This document shows positions 1 to 5,007 of a stretch of 6,060 bases of DNA, piece by piece. The translations under genes and the position numbers were made by a program. Under the pieces are notes generated by a model. It did not search any database. It was not told the DNA's origin and saw nothing but the letters and a program-made list of their open reading frames with translations. Each line of letters begins with the position of its first letter. Position 1 is the stretch's first letter. The stretch is from Acidobacteriota bacterium (GTDB lineage Bacteria; Acidobacteriota; Terriglobia; Acidoferrales; UBA7541): contig JAFAZL010000637.1 of assembly GCA_019239815.1 (NCBI GenBank), forward strand, positions 1 through 6,060. Reading direction: 5' to 3'.

Positions 1-807
1 CGCCTCCGCGGGTCGCGCCAATCCGGAATCTCGCTCACAATTCACGGCAACGACCGGCTCGCCCAGGAACCGTTCGAGAAAAATCTCGTTTTTCGCGCGA
101 TCGATGCACTGCGCCGCGAGCTGAAAATCCGCTCCGGCGTCGAAATCGACCTTTACAAAAAAATCCCAGCCGGTGGCGGCCTCGGAGGCGGCTCCAGCAA
201 CGCCGCCGCCGCTCTCCTCGGCTATCTCCAACTCACGCGTAAACGCCTCCCGCTCGCCCGCCTCATCGAAATCGCCACCCCGCTCGGCGCGGATGTTCCG
301 TTCTTCCTCTTCGGCGGCCGCGCCCTCGGCGTCAACAAAGGCGACGAAATCTACCCTCTCGACGACGTCAAAAAGCACGCCATTCTCGTCGTCGCGCCGC
401 AGGGCATCCACGTCCCCACGCCCGATGCCTTCCGGTGGGTCAACGCACCGCCGCTGCCGTCCTCCCAAAAGCCGCCCACTCGCACCCAATTGACAAAATC
501 GCGCTCAAACCCTAAACTTTCAGGGTTCTGTGCTCTGTGCTGGAGCGCGCAGTTAGCCGGCCTCTCGAACGATTTCGAGGCAGCCGTCTTCCGGCGTCAC
601 CCTCGGCTCGCAACCATCAAGAGGGAATTGCTTCGAGCAGGAGCCGCAGAAGCCATGCTGGCGGGTAGCGGTTCGGCGGTGTTTGCGGTTTTCCCGAGCC
701 CAGCGTTGGCGCGCCGAGCCGCTGTAGGGTTCTCAAGCGACCAGACCTTCGTTTGCGAAACAATTTCGCGCGATCGTTATAAGCGTCTGGTGAAGACTGC
801 GTTTTAA
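1..807 (+). CDS. ispE: 4-diphosphocytidyl-2-C-methyl-D-erythritol kinase, 5' end outside window
   Basis: IspE is a cytoplasmic GHMP-family kinase that phosphorylates the 2-hydroxyl of CDP-methylerythritol with ATP in the non-mevalonate (MEP) isoprenoid pathway. Frame 1 is open from base 1 to the TAA at 805-807, giving 268 codons. The ATP-binding motif IPAGGGLGGGSSNAAAALL lies at residues 55-73 of the fragment. The segment LGADVPFF (95-102) holds the expected catalytic Asp at fragment residue 98. SNDFEAAVFRRHPRL is the usual mid-C-terminal signature, and the GHMP motif 3 is AGSGSAVFAVF (about 221-231). By comparison with the E. coli enzyme, roughly the first 50 residues, including the active-site Lys, lie upstream of the window. 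The stretch around codons 160-185 is unusual, with an inverted repeat and a 7-bp tandem duplication, but it keeps the frame. No terminator is evident after the stop. Confidence 0.95.
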   Translation, partial: RLRGSRQSGISLTIHGNDRLAQEPFEKNLVFRAIDALRRELKIRSGVEIDLYKKIPAGGGLGGGSSNAAAALLGYLQLTRKRLPLARLIEIATPLGADVPFFLFGGRALGVNKGDEIYPLDDVKKHAILVVAPQGIHVPTPDAFRWVNAPPLPSSQKPPTRTQLTKSRSNPKLSGFCALCWSAQLAGLSNDFEAAVFRRHPRLATIKRELLRAGAAEAMLAGSGSAVFAVFPSPALARRAAVGFSSDQTFVCETISRDRYKRLVKTAF

Positions 808-920
808 GCTGTCGCCGGAAGGCCGCACTTTACGTTCCGTCCGCTTGCTCCTCTCAGCGTTCTCGTGTGCCAAATCATTTTCGTGAATTAGTCATGGCGG
901 TGATGTAGCTTTGTGCCCCG

Positions 921-952
921 CCGCAACGCGGATTCGTAAAATCGCGTCGCGG
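921..952 (+). promoter_or_regulatory. Imperfect hairpin in the prs leader
   Basis: The 171-base gap between ispE and prs holds no gene that I can support. CCGCAACGCG (921-930) and CGCGTCGCGG (943-952) can pair over 10 positions with one mismatch, leaving a 12-base AT-richer loop. It ends 26 bases before the prs GTG and just upstream of the likely Shine-Dalgarno GGAG at 965-968. It could be an mRNA structure or an operator-like dyad. The role is inference and no ligand class is recognisable. Confidence 0.35.
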
Positions 953-978
953 CGTAAATCCAACGGAGCAACGCTCGA

Positions 979-1923
979 GTGAACGACGATCGCTTCAAGA
1001 TTTTTACGGGCACGGCGAATCCGCCGCTGGCACAGGCCATTTGCGAGAATCTGGGCACGACACTCGGCAAGATGAAGCTCGGCCGCTTCAGCGACGGCGA
1101 AATTTATTTGCAGATTCTCGAGAACGTGCGCGGCGCCGACGTCTTCGTCGTCCAGCCGTGCCACTACCCGGTGGACAACCACCTTCTCGAGTTGCTGCTG
1201 ATGATCGATGCGTTTAAACGCGCTTCGGCTTGGCGCATCACCGCGGTTCTGCCGTACTACTGTTATGCGCGGCAGGATCGCAAAGACAAGCCTCGCGTTC
1301 CGATCTCAGCGAAGCTTGTCGCGGACTTGCTCGAAACGGCGGGCGCAAGCCGCGCGCTGACTTTGGATCTGCACGCGCCGCAGATTCAGGGTTATTTCGA
1401 CATCCCGGTCGATCATTTGTTCGGTTCGCCGGTGCTGGTCGAATATTTTCGCGGCCTGAAGTTGCCGAACGTAACCGTCGTTTCTCCCGATGCGGGCGGC
1501 GTGGAGCGCGCGCGCTTCTTCGCGAAGAAGATGGACGCTCCGCTGGCCATCGTCGATAAGCGCCGCGTCGATGTGGACGTCAGCGAAGTAATGAACCTGA
1601 TCGGCGACGTTCGCGGCCGTACCGCGCTGATTGTCGATGACATCATCGACACAGCCGGCACGCTGGTGAAAACAGCCGACGCGCTGATTCGCGAAGGTGC
1701 CGTGCAGGTTTACGCGGCATGTACGCACGCTGTGCTCTCGGGCCCGGCGATCGAGCGCATCGCGCAGTCGCAGATCAAGGAAGTCGTCGCGACCGATTCG
1801 GTGCCGTTGTCCGAAGCGGCCAGGAAGATGGGCAAGATCAAGGTGTTGAGTGTCGCGGATTTGCTCGCCCGCGGCATTCGCTCGATCCACGAAGAAACGT
1901 CGATCAGCGAACTTTTTATTTAG
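979..1923 (+). CDS. prs: Ribose-phosphate pyrophosphokinase (PRPP synthase, class I)
   Basis: Prs transfers pyrophosphate from ATP to ribose 5-phosphate, making PRPP for purine, pyrimidine, NAD, His and Trp synthesis in the cytoplasm. The 314-residue product has the normal family length. Visible landmarks are FSDGEIYLQILENVRG (37-52), NHLLELLLMIDAFKRASA (67-84), the ATP-site RQDRK (98-102) with DKPRVPISAKLVADLL (103-118), the metal/active-site segment DLHAPQIQGYFDIPVDHL (130-147, His132), VSPDAGGVERAR (168-179), KRR (194-196), and the PRPP-binding loop VDDIIDTAGT (219-228). The start is GTG at 979: an in-frame TAA at 955 leaves no other start, and GGAG at 965-968 is a suitable ribosome binding site with 10 bases spacing. 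It is separated from ispE by 171 bases, so it may have its own promoter, though I could not identify one. A type A palindrome follows 16 bases after the stop. Confidence 0.97.
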   Translation: MNDDRFKIFTGTANPPLAQAICENLGTTLGKMKLGRFSDGEIYLQILENVRGADVFVVQPCHYPVDNHLLELLLMIDAFKRASAWRITAVLPYYCYARQDRKDKPRVPISAKLVADLLETAGASRALTLDLHAPQIQGYFDIPVDHLFGSPVLVEYFRGLKLPNVTVVSPDAGGVERARFFAKKMDAPLAIVDKRRVDVDVSEVMNLIGDVRGRTALIVDDIIDTAGTLVKTADALIREGAVQVYAACTHAVLSGPAIERIAQSQIKEVVATDSVPLSEAARKMGKIKVLSVADLLARGIRSIHEETSISELFI

Positions 1924-1939
1924 CACCGAGCACGGTTTT

Positions 1940-1963
1940 GTAGGGGCGGGGCTTGCTCCGCCC
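1940..1963 (+). repeat. REP-like palindrome, type A copy 1 (after prs)
   Basis: A GTAG head (1940-1943) is followed by the 20-base imperfect palindrome GGGCGGGGCTTGCTCCGCCC (1944-1963), with a 6-bp GC stem extended by a G-U pair and a short GCTTGC loop. It starts 17 bases after the last base of the prs stop codon. A linker with AGCACGAGCAAGAT leads directly to copy 2. The same 20-base palindrome recurs exactly at 3455, 4083 and 4811. Confidence 0.85.
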
Positions 1964-1986
1964 GAGCTTAAGCACGAGCAAGATAT

Positions 1987-2010
1987 GTAGGGGCACGGCA
2001 CGCCGTGTCC
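1987..2010 (+). repeat. REP-like palindrome, type A variant, copy 2 (before rplY)
   Basis: A GTAG head (1987-1990) precedes a palindrome at 1991-2010, in which GGGCACGGC pairs with GCCGTGTCC through one G-U pair. The stem sequence differs from copy 1 yet pairing is kept. It lies 23 bases after copy 1, forming a tandem pair in the prs-rplY gap, and ends 6 bases before the rplY Shine-Dalgarno, so the hairpin could affect rplY translation (inference). Confidence 0.7.
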
Positions 2011-2030
2011 GTTAACGAAGGGAAAGCAAG

Positions 2031-2747
2031 ATGGCTCAAGCAAAAATCGTAGTCGAAGCATCGAACCGCGAAACCCGCGGCAAAAACGAAGCCCGCCGCC
2101 TCCGCCTCACCGGCAAGGTTCCCGCCGTGTTGTATGGTGGCAAAGGCGAAGCGGTCACGCTCGCGGTCAACGCGAAGCAGGTCGGCGCCATCCTCCGCTC
2201 CGAGACCGGCCACAACACACTCTTCCAGGTCGATCTCGGCGGCAAGCATGAGCCTGCCATCCTGAAAGACTGGCTCGTCGATCCCGTCACGGGCCGTTTG
2301 CTCCACGTCGATCTGCTTCGAATCGCGATGGACGTTCGCATGCGCGTCAAGGTGCCCGTCCACACGTTCGGCGACCCGAGCGGTGTGAAAGTCCAGGGCG
2401 GCGTGTTCGAAGTCGTCGAGCGCGAAATCGAAATCGAGTGCTTGCCGGCCGACATCCCGAGCGAATTCCGTGCTGATGTCAGCGGCCTCGCGCTCAACCA
2501 GGCATTGCGCGCCGGTGACGTGCAGATGGATCCCGAGAAAATGAAGCTGATCACCGACAAGGATCGCGTTCTCGCGCACGTGGTCACGCTCAAGGTCGAA
2601 GAAGAAAAGCCGGCCGAAGTGGCAGCCGAAGGTGCAGCGCCAGCCGAGCCCGAGGTCATCAAGAAGGGCAAGAAAGAAGAAGAGGGCGAAGAAGGCGAAG
2701 CGAAGGGCGGCGAAAAGGCCGCCGACAAGGGCGAGAAGAAGAAGTAA
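2031..2747 (+). CDS. rplY: Large ribosomal subunit protein bL25, Ctc/TL5 type with charged C-terminal tail
   Basis: bL25 (Ctc/TL5) binds 5S rRNA in the central protuberance of the 50S subunit. The N-terminal L25 domain spans about 1-95, with RGKNEARRLRLTGKVPAVLYG-like residues 16-36 and DPVTGRLLHVDLLRI (84-98). The second, TL5-type domain spans about 100-190 and includes FGDPSGVKVQGGVFE (113-127), CLPADIP (137-143) and DVSGLALNQALRAGD (149-163). Residues about 190-238 form a low-complexity Glu/Lys/Ala tail ending in KKK, absent from the short E. coli-type L25. ATG at 2031 has a GAAGGGA ribosome binding site (2017-2023) 7 bases upstream. The pairing with pth downstream is a common bacterial arrangement. 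A type A palindrome begins 18 bases after the last base of the stop codon. Confidence 0.95.
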   Translation: MAQAKIVVEASNRETRGKNEARRLRLTGKVPAVLYGGKGEAVTLAVNAKQVGAILRSETGHNTLFQVDLGGKHEPAILKDWLVDPVTGRLLHVDLLRIAMDVRMRVKVPVHTFGDPSGVKVQGGVFEVVEREIEIECLPADIPSEFRADVSGLALNQALRAGDVQMDPEKMKLITDKDRVLAHVVTLKVEEEKPAEVAAEGAAPAEPEVIKKGKKEEEGEEGEAKGGEKAADKGEKKK

Positions 2748-2764
2748 GCATTCAGCAAGGTTGT

Positions 2765-2789
2765 GTAGGGGCGCAGCACTGCTGCGCCC
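2765..2789 (+). repeat. REP-like palindrome, type A variant, copy 3 (after rplY)
   Basis: A GTAG head (2765-2768) is followed by a perfect 10-bp inverted repeat, GGGCGCAGCA against TGCTGCGCCC, with a single C between the arms (2769-2789). The stem differs from the main type A form but is fully paired. It is followed by a shortened linker (GAGCTT then GCAAGAT) shared with other copies. No T tract follows, so it does not look like an intrinsic terminator. Confidence 0.8.
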
Positions 2790-2843
2790 GAGCTTTGCAA
2801 GATTTCAGCCGTCAGATTTCTTGGTGGCGAAAGACAAAAGCGT

Positions 2844-3434
2844 ATGCGGCTCATTGTTGGTCTCGGGAATCCAGACCCGGAATATCAGTGGACGCCGCAC
2901 AACCTGGGTTTCATGGCGGTGGACGAACTCGCGGAGCGCGGTGCGATCCGCGTGGAGCGTCCGGAAGGCAAAGCGCTCGTCGGTCGTGGAAAATTAGCCG
3001 GCGAGGAAATTTTGCTAGCCAAGCCGCAGACGTACATGAATTTGAGCGGTGTTTCGGTTCGCGAGTTGTTGGCGAAGTACGAGCTGGAACCCGTCGATCT
3101 GTTGGTGATGTGGGATGAAGTGCAGTTGCCGTCGGGCACGTTCAAGATTCACCCCGATGGCAGCGCCGGAAGTCATAACGGCGCGAAGTCGGTGATCGGT
3201 TCGATTGGCACGCAGCAGTTCGCGCGTTTGCGAATGGGATGCGGGCCAGATCATCCGGTCGGCAGCTTGCGGGATTACGTGCTCCGCCCAATGAAAAAAG
3301 CGGAGCTGGAAGTCGCAAGCGAAATGCTCGGGAACGTCGGCGATGCAGTGGAGTTGATCCTGACGCACGGCTTGGACGCGGCGATGACAAAGTACAACCG
3401 CCGCATGCCGGAAGAGCCCGACGCCGGAAAGTAG
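2844..3434 (+). CDS. pth: Peptidyl-tRNA hydrolase
   Basis: Pth cleaves the ester bond of peptidyl-tRNAs released prematurely from ribosomes, freeing tRNA in the cytoplasm. The 196-residue length is typical. Family landmarks are IVGLGNPDPEYQWTPHNLGF (4-23), with Asn9 and the catalytic His19, KPQTYMNLSGVSV (60-72, Asn66), LLVMWDEVQLPSG (86-98, with Asp91 in the place of the conserved acidic residue), and GSHNGAKSVIGSIGTQQFARLR (109-130, Asn112). The ATG at 2844 is the first start codon after an in-frame TAG at 2766-2768, and the protein begins at the conserved family N-terminus. No good Shine-Dalgarno precedes it: GGTGG at 2823-2827 is too far away. It lies 96 bases after rplY. A composite A+B palindrome begins 17 bases after the last base of the stop codon. 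Confidence 0.96.
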   Translation: MRLIVGLGNPDPEYQWTPHNLGFMAVDELAERGAIRVERPEGKALVGRGKLAGEEILLAKPQTYMNLSGVSVRELLAKYELEPVDLLVMWDEVQLPSGTFKIHPDGSAGSHNGAKSVIGSIGTQQFARLRMGCGPDHPVGSLRDYVLRPMKKAELEVASEMLGNVGDAVELILTHGLDAAMTKYNRRMPEEPDAGK

Positions 3435-3450
3435 TCGCCGGCACGATTTT

Positions 3451-3546
3451 GTAGGGGCGGGGCTTGCTCCGCCCGTTGTAAGCACGGGCACGTTTTCAGC
3501 GTTCGAGCCCTGTAGCCGCGGTCGCTTTCCAGACCGCGGGATTTAG
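3451..3546 (+). repeat. Composite palindromic repeat A+B, copy 1 (after pth)
   Basis: A GTAG-headed type A palindrome (3451-3474, identical to copy 1) is joined by a 37-base linker to a second GTAG-headed palindrome, type B (GTAG 3512-3515; arms CCGCGGTC 3516-3523 and GACCGCGG 3532-3539, 8-base loop), then a short tail ending TTTAG. The whole 96 bases match 4079-4174 without gaps; by hand alignment about 84 of 96 positions are identical. This is BIME-like architecture. Confidence 0.85.
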
Positions 3547-3580
3547 ACGCAGCCGGACCGAGGCTGAAGATTCGCAGCAG

Positions 3581-3631
3581 GCGCCATGCACTATGCGGGC
3601 GCAAAAAGTTTTCCCGGGCGCGAGTCCGGAA
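3581..3631 (+). promoter_or_regulatory. Structured rpsF leader, possible autoregulatory site
   Basis: Between the composite repeat and rpsF, GCGCC (3581-3585) can pair with GGCGC (3598-3602), with an inner GCA/TGC pairing (3588-3590 and 3594-3596) around a CTA loop. A second hairpin is possible at 3611-3631, where TTC-CGG with one bulged C pairs with CCGGAA. Both stand just before the Shine-Dalgarno. S6:S18 autoregulation through the rpsF leader is known in other bacteria; whether this leader acts that way is inference. Confidence 0.25.
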
Positions 3632-3650
3632 CAGAAGGAAAGAGGTCAAC

Positions 3651-4067
3651 ATGGAAGACCGTTTGTACGATCTGATTTTCATCGTGCGCCCGGCGACGCC
3701 GGAAGATGAAATCAAGAAGGTGCTCTCGAGCATCGAGCACACCTGCACGGAAAAAGGCGCAAAGATCGAAAAGACAGAGCACTGGGGCACGCGCAAGCTC
3801 GCGTATCGCGTCGCGAAGCATCGCGAAGGGATCTACGTCTATCAGCAGATCCGCACGAACCACTCGGAGCTGATTGCTGAACTCGAGCGCCGTCTCCGCG
3901 TGCAAGACGTGGTCATCAAGTATCTGACTATCCGTCTCGACGAAGACCTCAAGCGCCAAAAGAAGTTCCAGCAGAAGCGCGAAGCGCGCGCCGCGCGTCG
4001 TCCGCGCCGTCCCGCCGCCTCTCCGGCTCCAGTTCAGGGCGCCGAGCAGCAGGCGCCCGCAAGCTGA
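3651..4067 (+). CDS. rpsF: Small ribosomal subunit protein bS6 with basic/Ala-Pro tail
   Basis: bS6 binds the central domain of 16S rRNA as a heterodimer with bS18, on the platform of the 30S subunit. The S6 fold covers residues about 1-100: YDLIFIVRP (6-14), then the hallmark WGTRKLAYRVAKHREGIYVY (45-64), then DVVIKYLTIRLDEDL (86-100). The remaining 38 residues are a Lys/Arg/Gln-rich stretch passing into Ala/Pro/Gln, so the 138-residue protein is longer than the roughly 95-130 residues usual for the family. ATG at 3651 has AAGGAA (3635-3640) and GAGG (3642-3645) upstream. The upstream gap of 216 bases holds the composite repeat and a structured leader. rpsR follows 187 bases downstream with no ssb between them. 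Confidence 0.96.
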   Translation: MEDRLYDLIFIVRPATPEDEIKKVLSSIEHTCTEKGAKIEKTEHWGTRKLAYRVAKHREGIYVYQQIRTNHSELIAELERRLRVQDVVIKYLTIRLDEDLKRQKKFQQKREARAARRPRRPAASPAPVQGAEQQAPAS

Positions 4068-4078
4068 GTGACTTTGTT

Positions 4079-4174
4079 GTAGGGGCGGGGCTTGCTCCGC
4101 CCGGCGTGAGCACGAGCAAGATTTACGCGTTCGAGACCTGTAGCCGCGGTCGTTTCCCAGACCGCGGGGTTTAG
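4079..4174 (+). repeat. Composite palindromic repeat A+B, copy 2 (after rpsF)
   Basis: The type A palindrome with its GTAG head lies at 4079-4102. A 37-base linker includes AGCACGAGCAAGAT, also present after copy 1 of type A at 1971-1984. Type B follows, with GTAG 4140-4143 and arms at 4144-4151 and 4160-4167 that are identical to those at 3516 and 3532, while its loop differs at two positions. The constant offset from the first composite is 628 bases. It begins 12 bases after the last base of the rpsF stop codon. Confidence 0.85.
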
Positions 4175-4254
4175 CCGCGAAAGTTTCCCGGCGAAAAGCA
4201 GCGAGCGCCAATCGCATTGAAGAGTTTGTAAGGTTTCCCGAAAGGTAGGCAGCA

Positions 4255-4794
4255 ATGGCAGAAGAACAGAAGCAAGCATCAGCCCCGAGCGGTCCGCGTC
4301 CCGGTGGACATGGCCCCGGCGGTGGACACGGTGGTCCTCGGCGCGAAGGTGGCCCGGGCGGCCCAGGTGGTCCCGGCGGTCCACGCCGCGGCAAGCGCCA
4401 GTATTTTCGCAAGAAGAAAGTCTGCAAGTTTTGTGTCGAGAAGATGGACTTCATCGACTATAAGCGCGCCGACATTCTGTCGCAGTTCGTGCAGGAGCGC
4501 GGCAAGATTCTGCCGCGCCGCATGACGGGCGTTTGCGCGCGTCATCAGCGCTGGCTCGGCGAAGCGATCAAGCGTGCGCGCAACATCGCGCTGCTTCCGT
4601 TCGCGGGAAGCGCCGCAGGTTCGCAGGCTCCCCGTCCGGCGGGCGCTCACGCCCAGTCCGGCGCAGGCAGCCACGGTGCCGCAGGCTCGCACGCACCAGC
4701 CGCTGCTTCGCATCCGCCGGCCGCCGCCGCACCAGCGCCAGCCGCGGCGCCAGCTCCGGCAACCCCGCCCGCGACCGAAGCACCAAAGGCGTAA
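4255..4794 (+). CDS. rpsR: Small ribosomal subunit protein bS18 with long N- and C-terminal extensions
   Basis: bS18 partners bS6 on the 30S platform. The S18 core occupies residues about 46-117: [15 protein letters not shown] (46-60), [20 protein letters not shown] (65-84), [20 protein letters not shown] (85-104), and [12 protein letters not shown] (105-116). The protein is 179 residues, about twice the usual 75-95. The N-terminal 45 residues are Gly/Pro/His/Arg-rich with tandem GGP units (about 32-43). The C-terminal 60 or so are Ala/Pro/Gly/Ser with scattered His. Cys57, Cys60, Cys94 and His97 could form a zinc site, as in C+ ribosomal proteins (inference). ATG at 4255 has AAAGG (4241-4245) 9 bases upstream. 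An internal start would trim the N-terminal extension, but the codon at 4255 has the best ribosome binding site. Type A copy 6 follows 12 bases after the stop. Confidence 0.94.
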   Translation: MAEEQKQASAPSGPRPGGHGPGGGHGGPRREGGPGGPGGPGGPRRGKRQYFRKKKVCKFCVEKMDFIDYKRADILSQFVQERGKILPRRMTGVCARHQRWLGEAIKRARNIALLPFAGSAAGSQAPRPAGAHAQSGAGSHGAAGSHAPAAASHPPAAAAPAPAAAPAPATPPATEAPKA

Positions 4795-4806
4795 TCCGCC
4801 GACTTT

Positions 4807-4830
4807 GTAGGGGCGGGGCTTGCTCCGCCC
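4807..4830 (+). repeat. REP-like palindrome, type A copy 6 (after rpsR)
   Basis: A GTAG head (4807-4810) and the exact 20-base type A palindrome (4811-4830) begin 13 bases after the last base of the rpsR stop codon. It is followed by GGCGTAAGC, matching the start of the linker in the composite copies, after which the similarity is lost. No type B palindrome follows this copy. Confidence 0.85.
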
Positions 4831-4903
4831 GGCGTAAGCGGCGCTAAATGCCGATCCGCAGGGCAGAACTGATCCTCGGCGCCAGCGGCGGAAATTTTGG
4901 AAG

Positions 4904-4923
4904 GGCACAACTTCAGTCGTGCC
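4904..4923 (+). repeat. Palindromic element type C (before rplI)
   Basis: GGCACAACTTCAGTCGTGCC forms a stem with GGCAC/GTGCC and ACT/AGT separated by one A-C mismatch, and a two-base centre. The mismatch becomes G-U on the other strand, so the element may pair better as RNA from the minus strand. Only one copy is in the window. It resembles intergenic palindromes I recall from acidobacterial genomes, which I cannot verify here. Confidence 0.5.
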
Positions 4924-4942
4924 GTAACCGCGAGGACTAGCA

Positions 4943-4958
4943 AGCGGCTTTAGCCGCT
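4943..4958 (+). repeat. Palindromic element type D (before rplI)
   Basis: AGCGGCT and AGCCGCT form perfect 7-bp arms around TT. The element lies 19 bases after type C and 49 bases before the rplI start. A single copy is present in the window. No T tract follows, so intrinsic termination is unlikely. Confidence 0.5.
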
Positions 4959-5007
4959 GAGGGACTTAGCAAACGAAATTCGATTTACGAACGAAAAGGA
5001 AACGCCA

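Noticed and set aside
1..807. ispE looking split or frameshifted near 490
   Set aside because: Frame 1 is continuously open from base 1 to 807 with all late motifs in order; the apparent second start at 490 is an internal TTG.
937..942. TAAAAT as a -10 box for prs
   Set aside because: It matches the -10 well, but no -35 lies at 16-18 bases; TTGTGC at 911 is 20 bases away. It is too weak to list.
1306..2061. Long minus-strand open frame across prs
   Set aside because: It is a shadow of the well-supported prs gene in GC-rich DNA, runs through the intergenic palindromes, and shows no recognisable family.
2036..2854. 272-codon minus-strand open frame opposite rplY
   Set aside because: Ser/Arg/Pro-rich composition typical of an antisense shadow; the + strand encodes a clear bL25.
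3591..4454. 287-codon minus-strand open frame spanning rpsF and the start of rpsR
   Set aside because: It covers two certain ribosomal genes plus repeats, and its Gly/Pro runs mirror the GGP repeats of bS18.
1940..4830. Type A palindromes as Rho-independent terminators
   Set aside because: None is followed by a T tract; the only good intrinsic terminator is at 5487-5521. Effects on RNA stability remain possible.
1940..4830. Repeated units as a CRISPR array
   Set aside because: The copies are separated by whole genes and are palindromic, with no regular short spacers and no cas genes.
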